The translations under genes and the position numbers were made by a program. A stretch of DNA of 64,000 nucleotides from Alteraurantiacibacter aquimixticola. Its GTDB lineage: Bacteria; Pseudomonadota; Alphaproteobacteria; Sphingomonadales; Sphingomonadaceae. Location of the stretch: assembly GCF_004965515.1 (NCBI RefSeq), contig NZ_SSHH01000003.1, positions 62,001 through 126,000 on the forward strand, written 5' to 3'. The notes under the pieces are model-generated. The model did not search any database, was not told the DNA's origin, and saw nothing but the letters and a program-made list of their open reading frames with translations. This document shows, in pieces, positions 1 through 8,886 of this stretch (position 1 is its first letter; each line of letters starts with the position of its first letter).

Positions 1-1
1 T

Positions 2-100
2 GACGATGACGAGCCGGAGGCAAAGCCGCGCCGCTCGCGTGCTCGCAAGCCGCGCAGCAGCGATGACGGCGGCGAGGACGAGCTGCAGGCCGTAGGCTGA
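2..100 (+). CDS. C-terminal tail of an upstream gene (partial)
   Basis: An open frame enters from the left edge and ends at TGA 98-100. Only 32 codons are visible. They encode a highly charged, low-complexity tail rich in Asp, Glu, Arg and Lys, with an RRSRARKPRSS stretch. The gene upstream of lnt in many proteobacteria is a CorC/HlyC-type transporter-associated protein, and such a tail would suit it, but that identification rests on synteny alone. No catalytic domain is visible. Confidence 0.5.
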   Translation, partial: DDDEPEAKPRRSRARKPRSSDDGGEDELQAVG

Positions 101-187
101 TCGCCGCTGCGCGCTGAAAGGCGCGCTGCGAGCGATAGCTTCCGCTAGCACTTGTCAGCCGTGTCCAGCCGGTCCAGTGAAGCGCCG

Positions 188-1783
188 ATGACGCGCTTCG
201 CCGGGATTTTCAGTGCCATCGCAGAGGGCAGGCTTCCGGCCCGCGCGGGCTGGCTCGCCGTGCTGCTGGGAGTGCTATCCGCCACCGGCTTCCAGCCATT
301 GGCGCTGTGGCCGCTCGGCCTGCTGGCAACCGGCCTGTTTGCGGCCATGATCCCGGCCACATCGGGCTGGAGGCAGGCGGCATGGCTCGGCTGGCTCTTC
401 GGCATGGGCCATTTCACCTTCGGCAACAACTGGATCGCCGTCGCCTTCACCTACCAGGCGAACATGCCCGCCGTGCTCGGCTGGCCGGCCGTGCCATTGC
501 TCTCAATTCCCCTTTCGGCCTTTCCCGCCCTCGCGGCGCTGGGCACGCGATTGATCGCGAAGCAGCATGCTGGCGGCATGGCGTTTGCGCTGGCCTTTGC
601 CGGGTGCTGGATCATTGCCGAATGGCTGCGCAGCTGGGTCCTCACCGGTTTTGCCTGGAACCCGCTCGGTATCATGCTGCTGGGGCCGATGGACCGGCCG
701 GGACTGGCGGCTTTGGCACCCGTTCTGGGCACCTATGCGCTGTCCGGCCTTGCCGCCCTGCTGGCAGCCGGGCTGGCGTGGCTCTTGCTTGCGCGGCGCT
801 GGTTGCCATCGGTGCTGGCGGTGCTGCTGCTCGCCCTGGGCATCTACTGGCCTGCCGGCGAAGGTGAGGAAGGCACGCTGCCCGTCACCATTGCGCAGCC
901 CGATATACGCCAGGAATGGCTCCATGATCCGCGCCAATATGAGAACAGCTTTCTCAGGCTTGCCCAGCTCTCGCTGCCGCGCGGAGAGCCTGGCGAGCAT
1001 CGGCTTGTGCTGTGGCCGGAATCGGGCTTGGCCGACTATCTGGAGAGCGGCTATCCCCAGCGCTATTACACGCGCACCACCGCGCTCGGCAGCCCGGAAT
1101 ACGCCCGGATGCGTATCGCTCGTACCTTGGGCGAGGGAAGCATGTTACTGACCGGCGGGCAGCGCCTCGAACTCGCCGAAGGACGGCTGGTCGGGGCGTG
1201 GAATTCGGTGACCGCACTCGATGACCGGGGCGGGATTGCAGGCGTGTATTCAAAGGCTCACCTTGTGCCCTTTGGCGAATACCTGCCCCTGCGCCCACTG
1301 CTGGAGCCCATCGGCCTGAGCCGCCTTGTCCCCGGTTCCATCGACTTCCTGACCGGTCCCGGCCCCGCGACGCTCGACCTTGGACCCCATGGCCGCGCGG
1401 GTGTGCAGATCTGCTACGAGATCGTCTTTTCAGGGCAGGTCGTTGACCGCGATGACCGCCCCGATTTTATCTTCAATCCGACCAATGACGGCTGGTTTGG
1501 GGCTTTCGGCCCGCCGCAGCATTTTGCCCAAGCCCGGCTGCGCGCGATCGAGGAAGGCCTGCCGGTGTTGCGCGCCACCACCACTGGCATCTCCGGCGTG
1601 ATCGATGCGCGCGGCGTGGTGCGGGCGATGCTGCCCAGCCATCATGCGGGCCGGATCGATGTCATGCTCCCTCCCGCCGCAGAGCCGACGCTCTTTGCTC
1701 GCCTCGGCAATCTCCTGCCGCTCGCCTGGGCGTTCTTGCTTCTGCTCCTCGCATCCGTTGCAATGCATAGAACGCAGCGTTAG
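188..1783 (+). CDS. lnt: Apolipoprotein N-acyltransferase Lnt
   Basis: Inner-membrane enzyme that adds the third acyl chain to the N-terminal cysteine of lipoproteins, the last step of lipoprotein maturation. The first ~230 residues are a series of hydrophobic segments, followed by a periplasmic carbon-nitrogen hydrolase domain and a final membrane helix near the C-terminus. The nitrilase-type triad is visible as Glu278 (LWPESGL), Lys356 (YSKAHLVPFGEYLP) and Cys409 (QICYEIVFS). The 531-residue length suits the family. A TTG start 12 codons upstream (152) is possible; ATG 188 puts the start just before the first membrane segment. metK follows after 52 bp on the same strand. The window contains many lipobox proteins that would be substrates. 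Confidence 0.95.
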   Translation: MTRFAGIFSAIAEGRLPARAGWLAVLLGVLSATGFQPLALWPLGLLATGLFAAMIPATSGWRQAAWLGWLFGMGHFTFGNNWIAVAFTYQANMPAVLGWPAVPLLSIPLSAFPALAALGTRLIAKQHAGGMAFALAFAGCWIIAEWLRSWVLTGFAWNPLGIMLLGPMDRPGLAALAPVLGTYALSGLAALLAAGLAWLLLARRWLPSVLAVLLLALGIYWPAGEGEEGTLPVTIAQPDIRQEWLHDPRQYENSFLRLAQLSLPRGEPGEHRLVLWPESGLADYLESGYPQRYYTRTTALGSPEYARMRIARTLGEGSMLLTGGQRLELAEGRLVGAWNSVTALDDRGGIAGVYSKAHLVPFGEYLPLRPLLEPIGLSRLVPGSIDFLTGPGPATLDLGPHGRAGVQICYEIVFSGQVVDRDDRPDFIFNPTNDGWFGAFGPPQHFAQARLRAIEEGLPVLRATTTGISGVIDARGVVRAMLPSHHAGRIDVMLPPAAEPTLFARLGNLLPLAWAFLLLLLASVAMHRTQR

Positions 1784-1835
1784 ACCTCGAAGGCGAAATT
1801 TCCTTTCCAATCTTCCCTAAGGACAGCACCACGAC

Positions 1836-3044
1836 ATGCGCCAATCCTATCTCTTCACGTCTGAAAGTGTCTCCGAAGGCCATCCCGACAAGGTGTCCGA
1901 CCAGATTTCGGACGCCATTGTCGACCTCTTCCTGTCGAAGGATCCGGAGGCGCGCGTCGCCTGCGAAACGCTGACCACCACCCAGCTGGTGGTGCTGGCG
2001 GGGGAGATCCGCTGCAAGGGCGTGTACGAGAATGGCGAGTGGGCACCCGGCGCGCTGGAGGAGATCGAGCGGACGGTGCGCAATGTGGTGAAGGACATCG
2101 GCTATGAGCAGGATGGCTTCCACTGGGAAACGCTGACTTTCGAGAACCACCTGCACGGCCAGTCCGCGCATATTGCGCAGGGCGTCGATGCCAGCGGCAA
2201 CAAGGATGAGGGCGCGGGCGACCAGGGCATCATGTTCGGCTATGCCGCCGACGATACGCCCGACCTGATGCCCGCCACGCTCGATTTCAGCCACAAGATC
2301 CTGCAGCAGATGGCGGCGGACCGTCACTCGGGCAAGGCGCCTTTCCTGGAGCCCGATGCCAAGAGCCAGGTCACCCTGCGTTATGAAGGCAGCGTGCCGG
2401 TGGCCTGCACCGCCGTGGTCGTCTCCACCCAGCATGCGCCGGGCTACGACCAGGGCGAGAAGGAGCAGGAGCTGCACGACTATGTGAAGTCGGTGATCGC
2501 CGACGTCATCCCGGCCGAGCTGCTCAGCGACGAGACCGTCTATCACATCAATCCCACCGGCAGCTTCGAGATCGGTGGTCCGGATGGCGATGCGGGCCTG
2601 ACTGGGCGCAAGATCATCGTCGATACCTATGGCGGCGCATCGCCCCATGGCGGCGGTGCCTTCTCCGGCAAGGACCCGACGAAGGTGGACCGTTCGGCCG
2701 CCTATATCAGCCGCTACCTCGCCAAGAACATCGTCGCGGCGGGCCTTGCCCAGCGCTGCACCATCCAGCTCGCCTATGCCATCGGCGTGTCGAAGCCGCT
2801 GTCGCTCTATGTCGATACGCACGGCACCGGAACGGTGGGCGACGACAGACTGGAAGAGGCGATCAATTCGATCGGGAAGCTCGGCGGCCTGACCCCGCGC
2901 GGCATCCGCACGCATCTGGGCCTCAACAAGCCGATCTACCGCACCAGCGCCGCTTACGGCCACTTCGGCCGCAAGGCGGAAGGCGACTTCTTCCCGTGGG
3001 AGCGGACCGACCTGGTGGACGATCTCAAGGCCGCGCTTGGCTGA
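1836..3044 (+). CDS. metK: S-adenosylmethionine synthetase
   Basis: Makes S-adenosylmethionine from methionine and ATP in the cytoplasm. The 402-residue protein has the N-terminal [15 protein letters not shown] signature, the ATP-binding [12 protein letters not shown] motif near residue 130 and the glycine-rich [19 protein letters not shown] loop near residue 272. It probably forms a transcription unit with lnt, 52 bp upstream. That gap is too short for the SAM riboswitches found ahead of some alphaproteobacterial metK genes, and I see no fold resembling one. A strong hairpin follows 30 bp after the stop. The tRNA methyltransferase gene trmB often found next to metK is absent here; an MFS gene on the other strand takes its place. 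Confidence 0.97.
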   Translation: MRQSYLFTSESVSEGHPDKVSDQISDAIVDLFLSKDPEARVACETLTTTQLVVLAGEIRCKGVYENGEWAPGALEEIERTVRNVVKDIGYEQDGFHWETLTFENHLHGQSAHIAQGVDASGNKDEGAGDQGIMFGYAADDTPDLMPATLDFSHKILQQMAADRHSGKAPFLEPDAKSQVTLRYEGSVPVACTAVVVSTQHAPGYDQGEKEQELHDYVKSVIADVIPAELLSDETVYHINPTGSFEIGGPDGDAGLTGRKIIVDTYGGASPHGGGAFSGKDPTKVDRSAAYISRYLAKNIVAAGLAQRCTIQLAYAIGVSKPLSLYVDTHGTGTVGDDRLEEAINSIGKLGGLTPRGIRTHLGLNKPIYRTSAAYGHFGRKAEGDFFPWERTDLVDDLKAALG

Positions 3045-3072
3045 TTGGACATTCTCCTTTCGTGAGTTTCTG

Positions 3073-3104
3073 AAGGGGCGGGGCCGCACAAGGCCTCGCC
3101 CCTT
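3073..3104. terminator. Bidirectional terminator between metK and MFS gene
   Basis: A 13-bp stem (3073-3085 with 3092-3104, one G-T pair) has a six-base loop and is flanked by A and T bases. It lies between the convergent ends of metK and the MFS gene, so it can serve both strands. Confidence 0.75.
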
Positions 3105-3107
3105 TAT

Positions 3108-4379
3108 CTATGCGCCCGAGGCTCCCTTGGTGCTCGCCAGATCCCGCGCATAGTGCCGCGCGGCGAGCAGGTAGTGCACCCCCGCCCAGACATAGAGCGC
3201 GCCGGTAATCGCCATCGCCAGTACCAGCCCGTCGACCTCGCCCCGGCTCGCGGCAAAGCCATCGCTCATATAGCCCAGCAGGATCGGCCCGAAGGCGCTC
3301 GCGAGGCCATAGAACACCTGCAGCACCGCATAGGCCGTCGCCCGCATCCGCGGATGCATCAGGTTCTGCAAGGCGGCGAAGGTGATGCCGAGATAGCCGA
3401 AGCACAGGAAGGTCGCGACGCTCACCAGAGCCAGCAACGTCACCAGCTCCTCGCGCGTGATCGCCCATACATAGATCGGCCCGCCCAGCAGCAGGCACAC
3501 GGCGGGCACCAGCGCATAGGCGGCCGGGTTCTTCTCCCCCAGCCGGTCCCCCAGCATGCCGCTGACGATCACGGAGATAGCGGCGGGCGCGCTGGCGATC
3601 ACGCCTGCATAGAACCCCGCCTCGGCCAGCCCGACCTCGAACTTGCGGATCATCAGCGAGGTGAAGAAGTAGTTGAGCCCGAAGCCCAGCATCGCCGCCA
3701 GCGCCGATCCGAAGACGAGGTTGCGCGCGCTCGGCAGGCCCAGCAGCCGCTTCAGCACCGCGCCCATCGGCGGCACATCCTCATCGGCGGCCGCGCCGTC
3801 GAAGGCCCCACGTTTCGGCTCTGCCACCAGGAACCAGGCGATCACTGCCAGCAAGCCGCCGGGGATCGCCGCCATCAGGAAGGTGAAGCGCCAGTCATAT
3901 TCCTGCGCGATCCACCCGCCGCCAACGAAGCCCACGAATGCGCCAATGGGCGGCGCGAGCATCAGGATCGAGATCGCAAGGCCCCGGCGATTGGCAGGGA
4001 AGTAGTCGGCGATCACCGATTGCAGGCTGGGCAGCCCGATCGCCTCGCCCAGGCCCACGCCCATGCGCGCCAGCAGCAGCTGGATCCAGCCACCGGCCCA
4101 GCCGCACAAGGCCGTCGCCGCCGACCACACCAGCGTCCCGGCGGAGATCAGCGACAAGCGCCGCACCCGTTCCGCCAGCCGTGCGATCACCAGCCCCGCG
4201 CCGATATTGAGCACGGTGAAGGCCAGCGCCATCAGCGAGACCTGCCCGTCCGACAGGCCGAACTCGCCCTTGATCGGCTCCACCAACACATTGACCACGA
4301 TGCGGTCGATAAAGCCCACCGTGCTGATCGCCGCCAGCACCACCAGCGCCAACCATGGCGAATTGCGCCGCATATCCAT
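3108..4379 (-). CDS. MFS transporter (spinster-like type)
   Basis: Secondary transporter of about 423 residues with twelve predicted membrane segments. The first begins at WLALVVLAAISTVGFIDR, the start typical of spinster-like major facilitator proteins common in sphingomonads. A loop between the two six-helix halves holds the acidic stretch AADEDVPP. The start at 4379 (Met-Asp-Met-Arg-Arg) was chosen because a purine-rich ribosome-binding stretch precedes it by about 9 bases and because residues encoded further upstream look non-coding. The substrate cannot be inferred: no catabolic genes sit beside it. The neighbour upstream is a small HTH protein in the same orientation, 129 bp away. Confidence 0.85.
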   Translation of the reverse strand: MDMRRNSPWLALVVLAAISTVGFIDRIVVNVLVEPIKGEFGLSDGQVSLMALAFTVLNIGAGLVIARLAERVRRLSLISAGTLVWSAATALCGWAGGWIQLLLARMGVGLGEAIGLPSLQSVIADYFPANRRGLAISILMLAPPIGAFVGFVGGGWIAQEYDWRFTFLMAAIPGGLLAVIAWFLVAEPKRGAFDGAAADEDVPPMGAVLKRLLGLPSARNLVFGSALAAMLGFGLNYFFTSLMIRKFEVGLAEAGFYAGVIASAPAAISVIVSGMLGDRLGEKNPAAYALVPAVCLLLGGPIYVWAITREELVTLLALVSVATFLCFGYLGITFAALQNLMHPRMRATAYAVLQVFYGLASAFGPILLGYMSDGFAASRGEVDGLVLAMAITGALYVWAGVHYLLAARHYARDLASTKGASGA

Positions 4380-4508
4380 GTCGGTCGTCTCTCCCTCTCC
4401 CCCGCGCCTTCGGGCGCTTGCCCCATGGCTCCCACCAAGCGCGGGCATTTGCAAGCGCGACGGCGCGTGGAACGCCAAAGCGGGGTAAATGTGAAAGGGT
4501 CTTGCGGC

Positions 4509-4958
4509 TCATTTCCCAGCCCCGATCCCGCCGCGACGCTCCGCCGCATCCAGCCGCCGGAGGAACTGCAACAGCGCGGAATTGCCCGGTTTGCGCCGTG
4601 CGCGGAGGAAGCGGCCCCGGCGCATCGCGATCCGCACCGGCCCGGCAAAGGCATGTTCGGGCAGCTCCCCGAGTGTAACCTTCCGCTGCGGCACGTCCCG
4701 CCCGCGATGCAGCGCGATCACCGCATCCCACGCATGGGCCAGGCTCTCCGCCCCCTCGCAGCGGCGCAAGCGATAGGCGGCCATGCGGCTCATCCCCACA
4801 CGCGCCGCAGCTTCCGCCACCGACCCGGTTTCGGCGAGGAAGCCGATAAAGCGCACCTGCCGCTCATAGCTCCAGCCATCGCGACGGTCGCGCAAGGGGA
4901 CGGGGAGGAAGAGCGGTACACGCGCATAGCGTGGCCAGCTTGATGCGGAGCGGGTCAT
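4509..4958 (-). CDS. Small helix-turn-helix protein of a sphingomonad family
   Basis: A 149-residue basic protein. Residues ~28-66 form a clear helix-turn-helix: YERQVRFIGFLAETGSV, then AEAAARVGMSRMAAYRLRR. This arrangement, a search for a pattern of the type 'FI..LAETGSV..AA..VGMS...AY.LRR', is a recurring family in Sphingomonadales known to me only as hypothetical DNA-binding proteins. The C-terminal half is rich in Arg and has no enzyme motif. It probably binds DNA as a transcription regulator, but target and ligand are unknown. It shares the strand of the MFS gene downstream and might regulate it. Confidence 0.75.
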   Translation of the reverse strand: MTRSASSWPRYARVPLFLPVPLRDRRDGWSYERQVRFIGFLAETGSVAEAAARVGMSRMAAYRLRRCEGAESLAHAWDAVIALHRGRDVPQRKVTLGELPEHAFAGPVRIAMRRGRFLRARRKPGNSALLQFLRRLDAAERRGGIGAGK

Positions 4959-5030
4959 GCCGCGCCGGATGGAGGGGTCAGGGGTGTGTAGGAAAGGGGG
5001 GTGCTTTCCGCCTAAACGAGAGCGGAGCGT

Positions 5031-5465
5031 TTATTCGCTTTCAAGTCCGCAGTCTTGTGATTGGACCTTCGTCCTCCACATGCTCCAGCGGAATGCCGTC
5101 GCCGTGCCCGCCAGCGTGCCCGGAATGCCAAAGAGAAGGCCCACCGCGCCTTCTCCTACAAGTGCGGCAAGTAGCGTCGCCGGAATCAGGAACCCAAACA
5201 GCGCCCCGGCAATCATGTAATTTACTGGGCTTTCCATGCCTGCTTCACCAAGCAGTGCAGTGAGTGGCAAGCCGATTGCGATTGCTGCCGCGAGCACCAG
5301 CAGGCCAGCATAGACGAGCGGCAGGAAAGCGGCCCAGATCATTTCCACCCCGCTGTGCTCCAACCCCGACCAGAAGACGGGAATGGTTATGAGCAGAAAT
5401 GGCGCACCGCCTGCCGACGTGCCCCACAGCACAGCTGCGGCCAGGTTGCGGATTGCATCTCTCAT
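5031..5465 (-). CDS. Small integral membrane protein, unknown function
   Basis: A 144-residue protein with four hydrophobic segments: near residues 8-30, 40-70, 80-105 and 105-125. It carries no recognisable catalytic or binding motif. A strong ribosome-binding site (AAGGAGG) sits 7 bases before ATG 5465. It is the last gene of a minus-strand cluster after the membrane protein at 5520-5894, separated by a GNRA-type hairpin. The pair may be co-transcribed under the GbsR/MarR regulator encoded upstream. I do not recognise the family. Confidence 0.65.
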   Translation of the reverse strand: MRDAIRNLAAAVLWGTSAGGAPFLLITIPVFWSGLEHSGVEMIWAAFLPLVYAGLLVLAAAIAIGLPLTALLGEAGMESPVNYMIAGALFGFLIPATLLAALVGEGAVGLLFGIPGTLAGTATAFRWSMWRTKVQSQDCGLESE

Positions 5466-5488
5466 ATCAGCCTCCTTACGCGACCGGC

Positions 5489-5512
5489 GGGGACAGGCTT
5501 TCGCCTGCCCCC
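5489..5512 (-). terminator. Intercistronic GAAA-loop hairpin
   Basis: Read on the minus strand, ten-base arms (one G-U pair) close a GAAA tetraloop. It lies between the two membrane-protein genes and has no T run after it, so it may be an RNA-stabilising or attenuating structure rather than a full terminator. Confidence 0.4.
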
Positions 5513-5519
5513 TGTCGCA

Positions 5520-5894
5520 TCATCCGTTCAGCACATGCGCTTCGCGGATCCAGCGTCCGACCTTGCGCCCGAACTTCGCGATCGCGTGCATGTTGAAGAA
5601 GTGCCATCCGCCCAGGACCAGCACGGCGAGGCCGACCTTGGTGGCGATGAAGCGGATTGCCTCGGGCCCGGTCGTCGGCTCGCGTCCAAATTGCAGGGCG
5701 AGCAAGATGAAGCCCAAGTTCACGAGGTAGAAGCCGACCACCAGCAAGTGGTTGGTGCTGCGCGCCAGCTTCTCGTCATGGCCGAAGCAGTCGATCAGGA
5801 AAATTTCGCCATTGGAGCTGAGCGTGCGGGCGACCCAGACGGTCAGCCCGATGCTGAAGGCGAGATAGAGGGCATAGCTTACTTCGATCAACAT
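5520..5894 (-). CDS. Small membrane protein under GbsR/MarR-type control
   Basis: A 124-residue protein with about three membrane segments (residues ~5-25, ~48-68, ~85-105), ending in a basic tail (AKFGRKVGRWIREAH). It has no enzyme motif I can name. An excellent AGGAGG site precedes ATG 5894. An inverted repeat, TTTCGG-N6-CAGAAA, sits 16-33 bases before the start and matches the perfect version in front of the GbsR/MarR gene upstream. This makes it the likely main target of that regulator. Homologues in sphingomonads are, as far as I know, annotated only as integral membrane proteins. Confidence 0.7.
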   Translation of the reverse strand: MLIEVSYALYLAFSIGLTVWVARTLSSNGEIFLIDCFGHDEKLARSTNHLLVVGFYLVNLGFILLALQFGREPTTGPEAIRFIATKVGLAVLVLGGWHFFNMHAIAKFGRKVGRWIREAHVLNG

Positions 5895-5909
5895 CGTTTC
5901 CTCCTGTTG

Positions 5910-5927
5910 TTTCGGTAAATACAGAAA
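5910..5927. promoter_or_regulatory. Putative GbsR/MarR operator (copy 2)
   Basis: TTTCGG-N6-CAGAAA, an inverted repeat with one mismatch, lies in the leader/promoter of the membrane protein gene 5520-5894. It has the same arms and same 6-base spacer as the perfect repeat at 6561-6580 in front of the regulator gene. Confidence 0.6.
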
Positions 5928-5993
5928 TATTTTTGCGAAGTTCGGGGAAGGTGGGTCTGGCGTCTCCTTTTCAGCTTTCTGGTTGGGTTGGGG

Positions 5994-6539
5994 TCACCCC
6001 TTCCCAGACTTCCCCGGGATCAGCCGCGCGACCTTGCCGCCCAGCTTCATCAGCGTGACGAGCGTGGATTTGGGCAGGCGGCGAACATCCTCATACCAAT
6101 TGGCGAGCGTGCCGATGAATTCGTGCATCCGGCCGATCCGCTCGCGGACATGGGCGGGCACGTCCTTGCGGCCCTCCAGCTTCTCGGCGAGCTCGCGCAG
6201 GGTCTCGATGGTTGGGTCGATCTCGCGCTTCTTGCGCTCGGCACTGATGCGCATGAGCATGTCCCACAGGTCCGTCTCGGCCACGAAATGGTCGCGCCGG
6301 TCGCCCGCGACATGCTGGCGGCGGATGATGCCGTAGCCCTGCAATTCCTTGAGCGCGTTGGAGACGTTGGAGCGGGCAAGGCCCAGCGTCTCGCAAACCT
6401 CCTCCGCATGCAGCGGCCGGTCGGACAAATAGAGCAGCGCGTGCACCTGGCTGACCGAGCGGTTCACACCCCAATGGCTGCCCATCTCCCCCCAATGGAG
6501 GATAAAGGCTTCGGCCTCGGGGATATCGGTGATCTTCAC
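5994..6539 (-). CDS. GbsR/MarR family transcriptional regulator
   Basis: A 181-residue winged-helix regulator. Residues ~25-90 contain the HTH (QVHALLYLSDRPLHAEEVCETLG, then LARSNVSNALKELQGYGIIRR, then a wing). The C-terminal half is helical and basic and probably dimerises. GbsR-type proteins of this class control osmolyte or membrane-protein genes in other bacteria; the ligand here is unknown. A perfect inverted repeat 22-41 bases before its start suggests autoregulation, and the near-identical repeat before the next gene downstream on the strand makes a small regulon plausible. Confidence 0.88.
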   Translation of the reverse strand: MKITDIPEAEAFILHWGEMGSHWGVNRSVSQVHALLYLSDRPLHAEEVCETLGLARSNVSNALKELQGYGIIRRQHVAGDRRDHFVAETDLWDMLMRISAERKKREIDPTIETLRELAEKLEGRKDVPAHVRERIGRMHEFIGTLANWYEDVRRLPKSTLVTLMKLGGKVARLIPGKSGKG

Positions 6540-6560
6540 GGCTCGGCTGCGTCCTTGGGG

Positions 6561-6580
6561 ATTTCTGTCGTTTCAGAAAT
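6561..6580. promoter_or_regulatory. Perfect inverted repeat before GbsR/MarR gene (operator copy 1)
   Basis: ATTTCTG-N6-CAGAAAT, seven-base arms without mismatch, sits 22-41 bases upstream of the regulator's ATG. The position overlaps the likely promoter, as expected of an autoregulatory operator. Confidence 0.65.
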
Positions 6581-6650
6581 GACTGATCTGACGCGCAATG
6601 TCAATCGGTTGGCAGGCGTGACGCAAGAATGGCGAGGAAGAGGTCTCTAT

Positions 6651-7394
6651 TCATATGCCATTTCCTTCGCTGAAGGCACTGCCACTCAATCCGTAAGGCG
6701 ATCCGACCGCCGTCCCTCGACCACTCAGATAACCGCCCCCGAGCCGACTGAGCCAACCAAGACGTTCCTCAATCCCCGTCGTCACATCCTCATCGGTTAT
6801 CTCGATGGTGATGCGCTCGACGCCCAAGCTGTCGGGAGACACCTCGCGCACGGTGCGCGGGTCGGCGGGATCGGAGAAGGTCACGAACATCGGCCAGGCC
6901 GGGAAGTCGGGGTCGCCCGAGCCGCTGTGGCGCCGCAATTCGTCCACCGGGACGCGGCGGCGCAATTCCTGCGGCCCTTCGATCGCCACCATCGCCTGAT
7001 GGTCGCGAGCGCGCAGGTCGAGATCGCCCGACTGGTTCTCCCCCGTCCAGTTGTCGGTGGAGGCGCTCTGTGCCTTCGTCACCAGTGGCATCAGTGCAAG
7101 TTCGGCGGCAAAGGCACCGTATTGCGGACTGCCTGACTTGCCGATCAGGGCATAATAGGTACGCCCGTTGGGGTGATCGATGATCACCGCCTCACCGCGC
7201 ATGGACGTCTTGACGGTTCGTCCGGTCGAATCGACAACGCTGGACACCTCCTCCTGCTCCACTGCCCGGACCGAGGAGAAGGCCTGCCCGCCAACATAGA
7301 CGGTCATCTTGTAATGATAGTCCGGGAACGCATCGTCGCCGCACGAAGCGAGCGAGAGCGCCATCAGTGCCGCCACCAGAAACCGCCCTATCAC
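6651..7394 (-). CDS. Hypothetical lipoprotein
   Basis: A 247-residue exported lipoprotein. The N-terminus is a short basic region and hydrophobic stretch ending in the lipobox LASC (Cys about residue 18), so it is cut by signal peptidase II and acylated. The mature part has no motif I recognise; it contains repeated beta-type segments and an Arg-rich middle (ELRRRVPVDELRR). The GTG at 7394 was chosen as start because AGGAG lies 8 bases ahead; the TTG two codons earlier is too close to that site. It stands alone, with the GbsR/MarR gene downstream and a REP-like repeat upstream. Confidence 0.7.
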   Translation of the reverse strand: MIGRFLVAALMALSLASCGDDAFPDYHYKMTVYVGGQAFSSVRAVEQEEVSSVVDSTGRTVKTSMRGEAVIIDHPNGRTYYALIGKSGSPQYGAFAAELALMPLVTKAQSASTDNWTGENQSGDLDLRARDHQAMVAIEGPQELRRRVPVDELRRHSGSGDPDFPAWPMFVTFSDPADPRTVREVSPDSLGVERITIEITDEDVTTGIEERLGWLSRLGGGYLSGRGTAVGSPYGLSGSAFSEGNGI

Positions 7395-7498
7395 GCCCAA
7401 TTCTCCTCTCGCCGGCCTGTTTGTGACAGGCGCAATGATCAGAGCAGCATCATAGCGCGAAATGGTAAGCGCCTGCTTTCGGTGGGGAGCGCGGCAAC

Positions 7499-7523
7499 TC
7501 GCCCTTCGCCGGGCTCAGGGCGA
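7499..7523. repeat. REP-like intergenic palindrome, copy 1
   Basis: Arms TCGCCCT and AGGGCGA enclose a GC-rich core. The minus strand reads CCTGAGCCCGGCGAAGGGC, a form of a short repeat scattered through sphingomonad intergenic DNA. A second copy is at 25375-25398. It lies just after the GST gene and may also help end its transcript. Confidence 0.6.
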
Positions 7524-7531
7524 ACGGAGGG

Positions 7532-8215
7532 CTATTGACGGAAGTCCTCGGTGATCCGTCCCGCCGCGCCGATCTCGGCCTCGTGGCTCTGCTCGCGCCA
7601 TGTTTCGGCGAGGGCGGCTTGTTCCCATTCCTGCATGGCGGGGTGGGCGATGACGTGGTCGACCCAGGCTTGCCCTTTGCCTACGTCGAGGCCGAAGGTG
7701 CGCACGCGGTAGGCGACGGGAGCGAAGAAGGCGTCCACGGCGGTGAAGTCCGGCCCGCCGAGCCAGGGGCCGCCGAAGCGTTCCAGCCCTTCCTCGAACA
7801 ATTCGCGGATGCGGGCGACGTCCTTGGTTAGCGCGGCGTCCTGCCCCTCCTGCTCCACCCGCACGCCGACATTCATCGGGCACTGGTTGCGCAGGGCCGA
7901 GAAGCCGCCATGCATTTCGGTGACCGCGCACATGGCGAAGGCGCGCGCCGCCTCGTCCTTGGGCCACACGCCCTTATGCCGCTCGGCGAGGTAGAGCGTG
8001 ATGCCGAGCGAATCCCAGATCGTGCGGTCGCCATCGAGCAGGACGGGCACTTGTCCGCTGGGCGAGAAGGCGCGGAATTCCTCCCAGTTTACCGGCTTGA
8101 GGAAGGGCTCGATCCGGTCGGCGAAGGGGATACCCAACGCCTTCATCAGCAGCCAGGGCCTGAGGCTCCAGCTGGAGTAATTCCGGTTGGCGGTGATGAG
8201 CGTGTAGGCGGTCAC
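7532..8215 (-). CDS. Glutathione S-transferase family protein
   Basis: A 227-residue protein with a thioredoxin-like N-terminal domain (residues 1-80, with the NYSSWSLRPWLLMKA active-site helix and a SGQVPVLLDGDRTIWDSLGI segment for glutathione binding) and an all-helical C-terminal domain. NRNYSSWSLRPW is typical of a bacterial GST clade of unknown substrate. The start is GTG 8215. It begins 6 bp after scoB on the same strand, so it is probably the last gene of the scoA operon. Confidence 0.9.
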   Translation of the reverse strand: MTAYTLITANRNYSSWSLRPWLLMKALGIPFADRIEPFLKPVNWEEFRAFSPSGQVPVLLDGDRTIWDSLGITLYLAERHKGVWPKDEAARAFAMCAVTEMHGGFSALRNQCPMNVGVRVEQEGQDAALTKDVARIRELFEEGLERFGGPWLGGPDFTAVDAFFAPVAYRVRTFGLDVGKGQAWVDHVIAHPAMQEWEQAALAETWREQSHEAEIGAAGRITEDFRQ

Positions 8216-8221
8216 TTCCGG

Positions 8222-8872
<651 letters not shown>

Positions 8873-8886
8873 ACAGGTGCAATCCT

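Noticed and set aside
1784-1835. Possible SAM riboswitch upstream of metK
   Set aside because: The gap is only 52 bp and shows no stem arrangement typical of SAM-II or SAM/SAH riboswitches.
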